A DNA stretch of 64,000 nt from JBEVOS01 sp044226655 (GCA_044226655.1 JBGAGO010000003.1:124001-188000); one strand, 5' to 3'. Counted from the first letter of the stretch, positions 14,905 through 25,567 are shown. Translations and numbers: made by a program. Notes: generated by a model from the letters alone, not told the origin.

Positions 14905-15654
14905 GTGACGATCTACGGCCTCGACCTCTGGGCGATCGCGCTCATCTTCGCGCGGCTCGGCACGGCGCTGATGCTGCTGCCGGGCTTTGGCGAACCGGCC
15001 GTGCCTGGACGCGCGCGGCTGGGCTTTGCGCTGGCCTTGTCGATCTGCGTGCTGCCCGCGCTGATGGCGCAGATGCCGCGCATGCCGGACGATGCGTGGG
15101 TCATGGCGGGCGCCATCGGCGGGGAAATGCTGATCGGGCTGATGATCGGCGGCGTGGCGCGGATGCTGATGTCGGCGCTGGCGACGGCGGGGACGATCAT
15201 GGGGCTCGAAAGCGGGCTTTCCTTTTCGCAGACCGCGGACCCGACGGCGGAGGGCGCCGGCCAAGTGTTCAGCGTGTTCCTGAGCCTGCTCGGCGTCGTC
15301 TTCCTGTTTTCCACGGGGCTTGCTGAAACGCTGCTGCGCGGCCTCGTCGGCAGTTATGGCGTGTTCACGCCGGGCGGGGCGCTGCCGGTGGGCGATGCGG
15401 CGGCGCTTGCGGTCGATACGGTGTCGAAGAGTTTTCTGGTGGGCTTCCAGATCGCGGCGCCCTTGGTGGCGGCGGGCATGGTGTTCCGGCTGGGGCTCGG
15501 CGCGCTGGCGCGGCTCATCCCCAACATTCAAGTGTTCTTCGTGGCGCTGCCGCTGCAGGTGCTGGGCGCCTTTGTGGTGATCGCGCTCGGGCTTTCGACC
15601 GGCATGCTGGTCTGGCTCGACAGCCTCGATAATTACGCGCGGACGCTGCGCTAA
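14905..15654 (+). CDS. fliR: Flagellar biosynthetic protein FliR
   Basis: The 249-residue protein has about six membrane helices. The opening GLDLWAIALIFARLGTALML and the PGFGEPAVPGRARLG loop are typical of FliR. Together with FliP and FliQ it forms the export channel. The GTG start at 14905 immediately follows the fliQ stop, and its stop overlaps the flhB start (TAATG), so fliQ-fliR-flhB form one translational unit. Confidence 0.95.
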   Translation: MTIYGLDLWAIALIFARLGTALMLLPGFGEPAVPGRARLGFALALSICVLPALMAQMPRMPDDAWVMAGAIGGEMLIGLMIGGVARMLMSALATAGTIMGLESGLSFSQTADPTAEGAGQVFSVFLSLLGVVFLFSTGLAETLLRGLVGSYGVFTPGGALPVGDAAALAVDTVSKSFLVGFQIAAPLVAAGMVFRLGLGALARLIPNIQVFFVALPLQVLGAFVVIALGLSTGMLVWLDSLDNYARTLR

Positions 15655-16748
15655 TGGCGGCTGACGACGACGAACGCACAGAAGAGCCGACCCAGCGAAA
15701 GCTCGACGATGCGCGCAGCAAGGGCGACATCGTCTATTCGGCGGAGGTCGGCGGCGCGCTGTCGCTGCTGGCCACCACGCTTTTGGTGGCGTTTCTGGCG
15801 GGACCGATCGCCAATGCGCTGGCGCACAATCTGGTGCGCTTTCTGCAGGCGCCTGATCAGATTTCCGCCGATCCCGAAGCGCTGCGCGCGCTGGCGGCGG
15901 GCGAGATGATGCAGATTGGCGCGGCCCTCGGCATGGCGGCGCTGACCTTCGCGCTTACGACGCTGGCTGCGCGCTATCTGCAGGACGTGCCGACATTCAC
16001 GGGCGAGCGGCTGTCACCCAAGCTCGACAAGCTCAATCCGCTGGAGGGCTTCAAGCGGATCTACGGCAAGCAGGCGATCTCCTCGTTCGTGAAGAGCCTG
16101 GCCAAATTCGCGGTCGTCGGCGCGGCTTTGGTGTGGGCGCTGTGGCCGTCCGATGTGGCGATGGAGCATTTGGCGCTGCTCGATCCGCGCGCGCTGCTGG
16201 CCTATGTGCAGCAGAAGGGCGTGGCGCTGATGATTGCGCTGGTGTCGTCCGCCGCCGCGATCGCGCTGATGGATTACATCGCCACGCGGCAATCCTACAT
16301 GCAGCGCCACAAGATGAGCCGGCGCGAGATCAAGGAAGAGATGCGCCAGAGCGAAGGCGATCCGATGGTGAAGATGAAGCTGCGCCAGATCCGCAATGAG
16401 CGGGCCCGCCAGCGCATGCTCGCCAATGTCCCGAAGGCGACCGTGGTGGTGACCAACCCGACGCACTACGCCATCGCGCTGCGCTACGTGCCCGAAGAAA
16501 TGGCCGCGCCGGTCTGCCTCGCCAAAGGCGTCGATGAGGTCGCGGCGAAAATCCGCGAGGCGGCGGCCGAACACGACATTCCGCTGATCGAAGACCCGCC
16601 TTTGGCGCGCGCGCTGTTCGCCTCGGCCGACATCGATGCGCCGATCCCGCGGGAACATTACGAAGCCGTCGCCAAGGTCATCGGCGTGGTTATGCGCCTC
16701 GCCCAGCAGCGGCGAAGGCTGCGCACGCCGCCGAATCGGCGACAATAG
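15654..16748 (+). CDS. flhB: Flagellar export switch protein FlhB
   Basis: The 364-residue protein has the acidic N-terminus DDERTEEPTQRKLDDAR, four membrane helices (about 30-215) and a cytosolic domain. The autocleavage motif NPTH is at residues 268-271, required for switching export from rod/hook to filament substrates. The length is usual. It is followed 18 bases later by cckA, the same flhB-cckA neighbourhood known in Caulobacter. Confidence 0.97.
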   Translation: MAADDDERTEEPTQRKLDDARSKGDIVYSAEVGGALSLLATTLLVAFLAGPIANALAHNLVRFLQAPDQISADPEALRALAAGEMMQIGAALGMAALTFALTTLAARYLQDVPTFTGERLSPKLDKLNPLEGFKRIYGKQAISSFVKSLAKFAVVGAALVWALWPSDVAMEHLALLDPRALLAYVQQKGVALMIALVSSAAAIALMDYIATRQSYMQRHKMSRREIKEEMRQSEGDPMVKMKLRQIRNERARQRMLANVPKATVVVTNPTHYAIALRYVPEEMAAPVCLAKGVDEVAAKIREAAAEHDIPLIEDPPLARALFASADIDAPIPREHYEAVAKVIGVVMRLAQQRRRLRTPPNRRQ

Positions 16749-16766
16749 GAGATTGGAAAAGGCTGG

Positions 16767-19289
16767 ATGACGGATCGCGTAGACATCCCAGGGCCGAAGG
16801 GCGGCCGGCTGGACATGTTCCAGCTGGCTTTCTGGTGCGCGCTGGCGATCGGCGTTGCGGCCTCGGGCGTGGCCATCACGGCCGGGCCGAGCGTGGGGCG
16901 CGCGGGCGCTATCCTGCTGATTTTGTTGGCCGCGATCGGCATGGTGCTGTTCTACTGGCTGTCGCGCGGGCCTGGCGGCAAGCATGGCGCGTTTCCAGAG
17001 CGCGGTGCGATTGAGGCGCACAGCCTGCTCGGCGGGCGATCGGAATTGCAGGCGCTCGAAGCGCTCGACGAGCCGGCGCTGCTGACCGATGCGAGCTTAT
17101 CCCCAATTGGCGCGAACAAGGCCTATCTCGCCTTGGCCGCGCGCGTCGGCGTGCTGGGCGAAAGCGATAAGCCGCCGGCCGTGAGCCGCCTGTTCGGCGG
17201 CGATCCGCTGCTGGCGGCGCCCGTGTTCCGTCTCTCGCGTGCGGCGCGCGCTGGGCAGATGCGGCGCGAGGAGCTGCCGCAAACCACGCTTGGCCCCGGC
17301 CAGCCGGCGCAGCGCTTCGAGGCCAGCGTCGGGCCGATGATCGGCGCGCGCGTGCTGTGGCGGCTGCGCGACATCGGCGCAGCGGCGCGGGCCGAGTCCG
17401 CGGAGGATATGCAGAGCCTCTTCCTCGACGATGCGCCGTGCGGGTTCTTCGCGGCGCGCGCCGATGGCACGCTGACCTATCTCAATCGCGCGCTGCGCGC
17501 TGTGCTGGGCGTCGGCGAAGAAGCAGATGAACTGCGCATCAAGGACATCGTGAAGGACGATCCGGCCCGCATCATGCGGCGCGATCGGCGCGCCTTCGGC
17601 CCGACGCGCAGCGCGGTGACGTTGCGCGCGCATGATGGCGCGGAGGCGCAGGCGACCGTGCTCTCCTATTGGACGGGCGGCGACAAGGACGGCCATATCC
17701 GCGGCTTCGTGTTCTTCGCCGATCACGAAGCGCCGACGCCGAGCCATGCGATCGTGCTGCGCGATCCGCAGGCGGCCGATGGCGTGTTCGAGCACGCCCC
17801 GTTTGGCGCTGCCGTGCTCGATGGCGCCGATCCCGCCGCCTCCACCATTCTCGACAGCAATCCCGCGCTCATGGAGATGACGCAGGGCCGCGCCGCGCCG
17901 GGCGCTGCGTTCGCGGATTTGTTCGAAGCCTCAGACGGGCCTGCCGATCTGGCCGCGCGTCTGCGCCGCGCGCCGAGCGAGCCGATCGATTTGCAGCTGG
18001 CGGTCAATCCGCCGGCGGCGGCGCATGTGCAGATCGCGCGCGCTGCGGATGGGCGCACGGTCGCCTACGTCATCAACGTCTCCGAACAGCGCGAACTCGA
18101 ACAGCGGCTCGCGCAGAGCGAAAAGATGCGCGAGATCGGCCTGCTCGCGGGCGGCGTCGCGCACGATTTCAACAATCTGCTGATGGTGGTGATGCAGAAT
18201 TGCGATTTCCTGCTGCGCCGCCATCCGGTCGGCGATCCGGATTTCGCGGAGCTGTCGGAGATCAATCACCACGCTATGCGCGCCAAGGAATTGAGCGAAA
18301 TGCTTCGCGCCTATGCGCGTCAGCAGACGTTCAAGCGCGAAGTGCTGGCGGTGGGCGATTTCTTCGCCGGCATGCAGGAGCTGGTGCGTCGTCTGGTCGG
18401 CGCGGCGATCAAGCTGGAAATCCGCCATGGCCGCGACGTGCCGATGGTCAAGGTCGACAAATCCCAGCTTGAGCGCGTGATCGTGAACCTGGCGTCGAAT
18501 GCGCGCGATGCGATGACGCCGAAGGGCGGCGTGCCGCGCGATGGACGGCTGACGATCCGCACGTTGCGCTCCAGCGCCAGCGAGGCGCGCGCGCTGGGCT
18601 ATAGCCCCATCGAAGACGGCGCCTATTGCCTGATCGAGGTCGAAGACACGGGCAGCGGCATCCGTGAGGAAGACGCGGTGAAGATCTTCCGCCCGTTCCA
18701 TTCCACCAAGGGCGAAGGCCAGGGCACCGGCCTTGGGCTGGCGACCAGCTACGGCATCGTCAAACAATCGGGCGGCTACATCTTCTTTTCGTCCTCGCCC
18801 GGCAAAGGCACCACGTTCCGCATCTATCTGCCGGCCTATGAGCCGACCGCGGAAGAGATCGCGGAATTGCAGCGGCGCGAATTGGCGGCGATCCAGCGCC
18901 CGGTGGTCGATGTCGCGGGACGCGGGCGGATTCTGCTAGTGGAAGATCAATCCGGCGTGCGCAAAGCGATCGCGCGTAATTTGATCGAATGCGGTTTCGA
19001 GGTGGTGCAGGCCGAGGACGGCGAAGCCGCGCTCGGCACGCTCTCGGAAGAGCCGGGCGGGTTCGATCTCATCATCTCGGACGTGTCGATGCCGATCATG
19101 ACCGGTCCCGAAATGCTGAAGGAAGCCGGCCCGCACATGATCGGGAAGGCCAAGGTGCTGTTCCTCTCCGGCTACGCGCCGGAGAGCTTCGAAAGCACGC
19201 TGCAGGAATTTCCCGTGGCCTATATGTCCAAGCCCGTCGGCATGCCGCAGCTGGCCGCGCGCGTGAAGGAATTGCTGGCGCAAGCCTGA
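16767..19289 (+). CDS. cckA: Cell-cycle hybrid histidine kinase CckA
   Basis: The 840-residue protein has two N-terminal membrane helices (about 17-65), PAS-like sensory regions (about 90-430), a DHp domain with His466 in VAHDFNN, and an HATPase domain with the GTGLGLAT box. A C-terminal receiver carries phospho-acceptor Asp772 (SDVSMP). CckA feeds the ChpT-CtrA/CpdR phosphorelay and can act as kinase or phosphatase. The location after flhB supports the name. CtrA boxes nearby link it to the flagellar promoters. It is longer than Caulobacter CckA by roughly 150 residues, mostly in the sensory region. Confidence 0.95.
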   Translation: MTDRVDIPGPKGGRLDMFQLAFWCALAIGVAASGVAITAGPSVGRAGAILLILLAAIGMVLFYWLSRGPGGKHGAFPERGAIEAHSLLGGRSELQALEALDEPALLTDASLSPIGANKAYLALAARVGVLGESDKPPAVSRLFGGDPLLAAPVFRLSRAARAGQMRREELPQTTLGPGQPAQRFEASVGPMIGARVLWRLRDIGAAARAESAEDMQSLFLDDAPCGFFAARADGTLTYLNRALRAVLGVGEEADELRIKDIVKDDPARIMRRDRRAFGPTRSAVTLRAHDGAEAQATVLSYWTGGDKDGHIRGFVFFADHEAPTPSHAIVLRDPQAADGVFEHAPFGAAVLDGADPAASTILDSNPALMEMTQGRAAPGAAFADLFEASDGPADLAARLRRAPSEPIDLQLAVNPPAAAHVQIARAADGRTVAYVINVSEQRELEQRLAQSEKMREIGLLAGGVAHDFNNLLMVVMQNCDFLLRRHPVGDPDFAELSEINHHAMRAKELSEMLRAYARQQTFKREVLAVGDFFAGMQELVRRLVGAAIKLEIRHGRDVPMVKVDKSQLERVIVNLASNARDAMTPKGGVPRDGRLTIRTLRSSASEARALGYSPIEDGAYCLIEVEDTGSGIREEDAVKIFRPFHSTKGEGQGTGLGLATSYGIVKQSGGYIFFSSSPGKGTTFRIYLPAYEPTAEEIAELQRRELAAIQRPVVDVAGRGRILLVEDQSGVRKAIARNLIECGFEVVQAEDGEAALGTLSEEPGGFDLIISDVSMPIMTGPEMLKEAGPHMIGKAKVLFLSGYAPESFESTLQEFPVAYMSKPVGMPQLAARVKELLAQA

Positions 19290-19302
19290 GTGCGCGCGAC
19301 GC

Positions 19303-19418
19303 CTTCTTCCTCCCCCTGCAAGGGGGAGGTTAGGAGGGGGTAGGCCACAAGCTCAGAGCCTCATCGTGTTTGCTCACCCCTCCCAGCCTCCCCCTTGCGG
19401 GGTGAGGGGAAGGAAGGT
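19303..19418. repeat. Inverted pair of GC-rich dispersed repeats after cckA
   Basis: The left unit (19303-19345) holds a 9-bp hairpin, CCTCCCCCT with AGGGGGAGG (19309-19317 and 19321-19329). The right unit (19375-19418) is an imperfect inverted copy, with GCAAGGGGGAGG on its minus strand. About 30 bases of unrelated sequence separate them. This style of repeat is common between genes in alphaproteobacteria. It fills the gap between the convergent cckA and YcaQ-type genes and may form a bidirectional transcription barrier. Confidence 0.6.
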
Positions 19419-19425
19419 TGCCGAC

Positions 19426-20664
19426 TTAGCGCGCGGCGCTTGCCGCTTTGCGCAGCGCGGGGGCGAGATCTCCGCGTTGTTCGACACGGACCTTCTCCAA
19501 ACCAAGCCAGGTTCGCATCGCATCGAGTTCGCGCGTGAGCGCCTCAACTGTCGCGCGCGCCTCGGCGCCCGGCTCGAGATGCGCGGCTTGTACGATGAGC
19601 GCATCGGCGGCGCGGTCGGCCTTGAGATCGAGCCGCGCGACCAGCTGATCGTTCAGCAGGAACGGGAACACGTAATAGCCATAGCGCCGCTTCTCGGCCG
19701 GCACGTAAATTTCGATGCGATAGTCGAAGCCGAACAGGCGCTGCACGCGGCCGCGCTCCCAGATCAACGGATCGAACGGGCAGAGCAGCGCCGCCGCTTC
19801 GATCCGGCGCGGCTGGCGCGCGGCCGGATCGAGAAAGGCAGGCTTGTTCCAGCCTTCGATGTCGACGGGCAGCGCAGCGCCTTCCTCCACCAGCGCCGCC
19901 ATCGTTTCGGCCATGTAGGGCAGCGGCAGGCGGAAATAATCGGAGATGTCATGCGCGGTGGCGACGCCCATGGCGGCCAGGCCGCGCTGTGCGAGCGCGC
20001 GGATGGCGTCGGCGCGCGTGGGCGTGGGCGCGGCGAGCACATCGGTGGGATGCACGCGTTCGGGCAGATCGTAGACGCGTTCGAAGCCGCGCCGCGCGGC
20101 GGCGGTGAGCTCGCCGGTGCGGAACAGGAATTCGGTGGCCATCTTGCCATCGCTCCAGCCCCACCAGGGGCCGCGCCGTTCGCCGGCTTCGCTCAGCTCC
20201 GAGGCGCCGAGCGGGCCGCGCACGCGTATCTCGTCCAGCACAGAGCGGAGGTAAGCGCGGTTCTCCTTCGCATAAGCCAGCCAGCGTTCGGCGTTCAGCT
20301 CGCCCGCGCCACGCCGGAACGGTTCGCCCTTGCGCGCGGCCGCCATGCGCCAGCGCAGCAAGGGCTGAAGTGCGTAAGGAAGGATCGAGGCCTCATGGCC
20401 CCAATATTCGAAACAGGTGCGCTTCCTGCCGAACCAATGGCCGTCGAGCAGCGCCGAATCATAGCCGCCGAGGCGCGCGAACAGCGGCATGTAATGCGCG
20501 CGCGCCACCACGTTGACGGCGTCGATCTGCAGCAGGCCGAGCCGGGCGATTTCGCGGGCGATATGCGCGCGCGTGGGCTTGGCGGGGCGGGCGCGGTCGA
20601 GCCCCTGGGCCGCGATGGCGATGCGGCGCGCTGCGGCGGCGGAGAGGCGGAGGGGCCGGCTCAT
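19426..20664 (-). CDS. YcaQ-type winged-helix DNA glycosylase (crosslink repair)
   Basis: The 412-residue protein belongs to the HTH_42/YcaQ (AlkX) family, winged-helix proteins that unhook interstrand crosslinks or excise alkylated bases. The N-terminal QIDAV segment contains the QxD catalytic motif of the family. Other family-like stretches are RAHYMPLFARLG, FEYWGHEASILP and the C-terminal FDYRIEIYVPAEKRRYGYYV. An open frame continues upstream antisense to recA, but the ATG at 20664 gives the standard N-terminus. It is divergent from recA and shares the region holding the SOS box, so it may be damage-inducible. Confidence 0.88.
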   Translation of the reverse strand: MSRPLRLSAAAARRIAIAAQGLDRARPAKPTRAHIAREIARLGLLQIDAVNVVARAHYMPLFARLGGYDSALLDGHWFGRKRTCFEYWGHEASILPYALQPLLRWRMAAARKGEPFRRGAGELNAERWLAYAKENRAYLRSVLDEIRVRGPLGASELSEAGERRGPWWGWSDGKMATEFLFRTGELTAAARRGFERVYDLPERVHPTDVLAAPTPTRADAIRALAQRGLAAMGVATAHDISDYFRLPLPYMAETMAALVEEGAALPVDIEGWNKPAFLDPAARQPRRIEAAALLCPFDPLIWERGRVQRLFGFDYRIEIYVPAEKRRYGYYVFPFLLNDQLVARLDLKADRAADALIVQAAHLEPGAEARATVEALTRELDAMRTWLGLEKVRVEQRGDLAPALRKAASAAR

Positions 20665-20708
20665 GGCGAACGCCGGGTTAACATGATTTGTCGCCGCCGC
20701 TGCAAAAT

Positions 20709-20723
20709 GTTCTGCTTGCGTTC
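20709..20723 (+). promoter_or_regulatory. Alphaproteobacterial SOS (LexA) box, GTTC-N7-GTTC
   Basis: Exact direct-repeat LexA site of alphaproteobacteria: GTTC at 20709-20712 and 20720-20723 with 7 bases between. It lies 83 bases upstream of the recA ATG and 45 bases upstream of the divergent glycosylase gene, so it could control both. Confidence 0.85.
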
Positions 20724-20805
20724 TTGGAACAAAGCGCGTACAAACGAGTCTCGCAGGCGCCCTGGACTGGTCCGCCTGTTGGACTCGACCTAGGGGATTG
20801 GTTCG

Positions 20806-21864
<1,059 letters not shown>

Positions 21865-21960
21865 GGTTCAGGTTCTATGGCGCGGGGCTGGCCGCCCGGC
21901 GCCGCGTTTGGCCCTCGCGAGGGGGCCGTGAGGAATGTGGCGCGCGCCCCCGCGCGCCGC

Positions 21961-22028
21961 ACGCCGGCCGGCTGAGGTTCGCCCGCCCCGACCCCTTGGT
22001 GCGGCCTCGGTCGGCCGGCGTTTTATTT
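21961..22028 (+). terminator. Long intrinsic terminator after recA
   Basis: A 10-bp perfect stem (21961-21970 with 22012-22021) is extended inward by about 7 more pairs including G-T (21971-21977 with 22005-22011). The tail is TTTTATTT. It lies about 100 bases after the recA stop. The rest of the 354-base gap up to alaS is GC-rich and shows no gene that I can support. Confidence 0.85.
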
Positions 22029-22218
22029 GGCGCGTGAGCGCGGGGCGGCGGAAAAGCCGCCGAAGCGTCGCGCAGCCTGCGTATGGCGCGCGCGGTGGGG
22101 ACGCGGAGCTCTGCTTTCGGGCGGTCTCGCTTGGCGCGTATCGGGGGCTTCTCTATATCTCGCGCTCATCTTTGCGGCGCGGGCTTGGCCCAGCGCCCCA
22201 GCGTAACAAGGGCCGCGC

Positions 22219-24894
22219 ATGGCGAGCGTCAACGAGATCAGACGGCAATTCCTGGAATTCTTCCGCGAGCGCGATCACACGATCGTGCCGTCAAGCGCGC
22301 TCGTGCCGCACAACGACCCCACGCTGATGTTCACGAACGCCGGCATGGTGCAGTTCAAGAACCTGTTCACCGGGGCGGAAAAGGCGCCTTATCCGCGCGC
22401 GGCGTCGAGCCAGAAATGCGTGCGCGCGGGCGGCAAACACAATGATCTCGACAACGTCGGCTACACGGCGCGCCATCACACTTTTTTCGAGATGCTGGGC
22501 AATTTCTCGTTCGGCGATTATTTCAAGGAACAGGCGATCTTCTACGCCTGGGAGCTGCTGACCAAGGAATTCGCGATCCCGAAAGAGCGTCTGCAGGTCA
22601 CGGTTTATCACACCGATGATGAGGCGTTCGGGCTCTGGAAAAAGATCGCGGGCCTGCCGGACGCGCGCATTCTGCGCATCCCGACCGCGGACAATTTCTG
22701 GTCGATGGGCGACACCGGCCCGTGCGGCCCGTGCTCGGAAATCTTCTATGATCACGGCGTGGGCGAAGGCGCCTGGAAGCTCGACGCCGACGGTAATGAT
22801 CTGTTCGGCGAGCGCTTCGTCGAAATCTGGAACCTCGTCTTCATGCAGTTCGAGCAGCATCTCGACCGGGAGATGACGCCGCTGCCCAAGCCCTCGATCG
22901 ACACCGGCAGCGGGCTCGAACGGGTCGCGGCCGTGCTGCAGGGCGTGCACGACAATTACGACATCGATCTCTTCCGCACGTTGATCCGCGCCTCCGAAGA
23001 GCTGACGCGCACCAAGGCCGAGGGCGAGAAGGCCGCGAGCCATCGCGTCATCGCCGACCATTTGCGCGCCTCGTCCTTCCTCATCGCGGACGGCGTGATG
23101 CCGGCCAATGAAGGCCGCGGCTATGTGCTGCGCCGGATCATGCGCCGGGCGATGCGCCATGCGTACAATCTCAATCCGCAAGTGGTGGCGATGCACCAGC
23201 TGGCGCCGGTGCTGATCGGCGAGATGGGCGAGGCCTATCCGGAATTGGTGCGCGCCAAGCCGGTGATCCTCGATCAGCTGGAGCAGGAGGAGGAGCGCTT
23301 CCGCCGCACGCTCGGCCGCGGCCTGGCGCTGCTCGAAGAGGAAGTGCGCAAGCTCAAGAGGAACGAGAAGCTGCCCGGCGACGTGGCGTTCAAGCTCTCC
23401 GACACGTTCGGCTTTCCGCTCGATCTCACGCAGGACATTCTGCGCGGCCAGGGCCTCACGGTCGACACCGGCGCCTATGACGCGGCGCTCGAACGCCAGC
23501 GCGAGATGGGCCGCGAAAGCTGGGCAGGCTCCGGCGAGGCCGCCAATGACGATGTCTGGCTGGCGCTCAAGGACAGCGCGGGCGCGACGGCGTTTCTCGG
23601 CTATGGCGCCGATGAGGACGAAGGCGCGCTCACCGCGATCGTCGCCGATGGCGCGGCGATCGATGCGTTAAAGCAAGGCCAGCGCGCGGAGCTGCTGTTC
23701 GACCGCACGCCGTTCTACGCCGAAAGCGGCGGCCAGGCGGGCGATCATGGAACGATCAGGTTCAAGAACGGCGCCGAATTCGTCGTCGAGGACACGCAGA
23801 AGCGCGCGGGCGCGCTGCATGGCCATATCGGGCGGCTTGTGAAGGGCGCGGTGACGCTCGGCGATGCGGCGACGCTTACGATCGACGCGGGGCGGCGCAA
23901 CCGCATCCGCGCCAATCACTCGGCGACGCATTTGCTGCACGCGGCGCTGCGCAACACGCTCGGCCTCCACGTCACGCAGAAGGGCTCGCTAGTCGAAGAA
24001 GATCGCTTCCGCTTCGATTTCAGCCATGGCGCGCCGCTGACGGCCGAGGAGATCGAGAAGGTCGAAGACGAGGTCAACGCCGTCATCCGCCAGAACGCCG
24101 AAGGCGTGATCCGCGAAATGGCGCCCGACAAGGCGATCGAGGCCGGCGCGCTGGCGCTGTTCGGCGAGAAATACGGCGACAGCGTGCGCGTGCTCACGCT
24201 CGGCGAAAGCGTGCGCGGCGATCACAAGCCGTATTCCGTGGAGCTATGCGGCGGCACGCATGTGAAGCGCACGGGCGATATCGCGCTGTTCACGATCCTT
24301 TCGGAAAGCGGCGTCGCCGCCGGCATACGCCGGATCGAAGCGGCGACAGGCGCGGCCGCGCTCGCGCATCTGAAGGCGCAGGCGGGTCTGGCGAAGGCGA
24401 TCTCCGCCAATCTCAAAGCGCCGGTGGCGGAAATCCCCGACCGCGTCGCGCAGCTCGCCGAGGAGCGGCGCAAGCTTGAACGCGAATTGGCGGAAGCCAA
24501 GAAGCGCCTGGCGCTGGCAGGCGGCGGCGGACAGAGCGCGCCGGCGGGGCCTGAAGATGTCGGCGGCGTGCCGGTGATCGCGCGCGTGCTCGACGGCGTG
24601 CCGGCGAAGGATCTGCGCGGCCTCATCGATGAGGGCAAGAAATCGATCGGGTCGGGCGTGGTCGCCTATATCGGCGTCGATGACGGCAAGGCCGCGCTCG
24701 CCGTCGGCGTCACCGATGATTTGAAAGCGCGCGTGAACGCGGTCGATCTGGTGCGCGCGGGCGTGGCGATCGTCGGCGGGCAGGGCGGCGGCGGTCGGCC
24801 CGACATGGCGCAAGGTGGCGGGCCCGAAGGCGCCAAGGCGAACGATGCGCTCGCCGCGATCCGCAGCGCGATCCAGAAAGCGCTCGCGGCGTGA
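22219..24894 (+). CDS. alaS: Alanyl-tRNA synthetase
   Basis: The 891-residue AlaRS contains the class II aminoacylation core (FTNAGMVQFKNLF motif 1 and GDTGPCGPCSE). An editing domain carries the zinc ligands of NHSATHLLH and CGGTHV, and the C-terminal C-Ala domain with DHHA1-type GGQGGGGRPDMAQGGG ends the protein. It charges tRNA-Ala and clears Ser/Gly mischarging. The length is normal. The stop overlaps the start of a GNAT acetyltransferase by 4 bases. The recA-alaS order is conserved in Caulobacterales. Confidence 0.98.
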   Translation: MASVNEIRRQFLEFFRERDHTIVPSSALVPHNDPTLMFTNAGMVQFKNLFTGAEKAPYPRAASSQKCVRAGGKHNDLDNVGYTARHHTFFEMLGNFSFGDYFKEQAIFYAWELLTKEFAIPKERLQVTVYHTDDEAFGLWKKIAGLPDARILRIPTADNFWSMGDTGPCGPCSEIFYDHGVGEGAWKLDADGNDLFGERFVEIWNLVFMQFEQHLDREMTPLPKPSIDTGSGLERVAAVLQGVHDNYDIDLFRTLIRASEELTRTKAEGEKAASHRVIADHLRASSFLIADGVMPANEGRGYVLRRIMRRAMRHAYNLNPQVVAMHQLAPVLIGEMGEAYPELVRAKPVILDQLEQEEERFRRTLGRGLALLEEEVRKLKRNEKLPGDVAFKLSDTFGFPLDLTQDILRGQGLTVDTGAYDAALERQREMGRESWAGSGEAANDDVWLALKDSAGATAFLGYGADEDEGALTAIVADGAAIDALKQGQRAELLFDRTPFYAESGGQAGDHGTIRFKNGAEFVVEDTQKRAGALHGHIGRLVKGAVTLGDAATLTIDAGRRNRIRANHSATHLLHAALRNTLGLHVTQKGSLVEEDRFRFDFSHGAPLTAEEIEKVEDEVNAVIRQNAEGVIREMAPDKAIEAGALALFGEKYGDSVRVLTLGESVRGDHKPYSVELCGGTHVKRTGDIALFTILSESGVAAGIRRIEAATGAAALAHLKAQAGLAKAISANLKAPVAEIPDRVAQLAEERRKLERELAEAKKRLALAGGGGQSAPAGPEDVGGVPVIARVLDGVPAKDLRGLIDEGKKSIGSGVVAYIGVDDGKAALAVGVTDDLKARVNAVDLVRAGVAIVGGQGGGGRPDMAQGGGPEGAKANDALAAIRSAIQKALAA

Positions 24895-25424
24895 TCGATC
24901 GCGCGCGGGTGACGTATCGCGATGCGACGATCGCGGATGCGGCGGCGCTGGCCGAGATTTCGCGCGAGACGTTCGTGGCGACATTCGGCGCGCTCTATCC
25001 CGTCGCCGATCTCAAGCATTTTCTCGCGCACGCCTATGGCGCGGATATTCAAGCGGCGGAATTGGCCGATCCGCAGACGCGTCACCGACTCGCCGAATGT
25101 GAGGGCGCGCTGATCGGCTTCGCAAAAATGGGCGCGTTCAAGCTACCGTGCGACACGGACGGGCGGCGCGCGGCGGAGCTGCACCGGCTCTATCTCATCG
25201 CGGACGCGAAGGGGCAGGGCGTTTCCGACACGCTGATGGACTGGACGATCGCGCAGGCGCGCGCGATGGCGGTGCAGGATCTCTATCTCGGCGTCTATCA
25301 GGGCAATGCGCGCGCGCAGCGCTTTTACACTCACTTCGGGTTCGAAATCGTCGGCGAATATCAATTCGTCGTCGGGTCAATTCGCGATCCTGAATACATC
25401 ATGCGCAAGCGGCTGGAGGCGTAG
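24891..25424 (+). CDS. GNAT-family N-acetyltransferase
   Basis: The 177-residue protein shows the GNAT fold. Strand beta4 plus the acetyl-CoA loop read LHRLYLIADAKGQGVSDTLM, and the C-terminal QRFYTHFGFEIVGEYQF is typical of the family. The GTG start at 24891 overlaps the alaS stop, so it is translated by coupling with alaS. The acceptor substrate is unknown. Confidence 0.88.
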   Translation: MIDRARVTYRDATIADAAALAEISRETFVATFGALYPVADLKHFLAHAYGADIQAAELADPQTRHRLAECEGALIGFAKMGAFKLPCDTDGRRAAELHRLYLIADAKGQGVSDTLMDWTIAQARAMAVQDLYLGVYQGNARAQRFYTHFGFEIVGEYQFVVGSIRDPEYIMRKRLEA

Positions 25425-25427
25425 TTT

Positions 25428-25482
25428 GTACCGCCGGCTTCCAGCCGGCAGTCGCGCCATGCCGGCTGGAAGCTGGCGGTAC
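25428..25482. repeat. REP-type inverted element, copy 1
   Basis: Two 24-base arms (25428-25451 and 25459-25482) in inverted orientation flank 7 bases. Each arm is itself a hairpin with GCCGGC/GCCGGC-type pairing around TTCCA. The same left arm recurs exactly at 34713-34736, so this is a dispersed repeat. It begins 4 bases after the acetyltransferase stop. Here the right arm differs from the perfect complement at two positions. Confidence 0.8.
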
Positions 25483-25567
25483 GTCAGGTGCACGGTTCCG
25501 CTTCCGGTAATGTCTCGGCAACCAAATCAATTGCTTTTTGAACCCTGCCGATTCGGCGGGGAAGACG

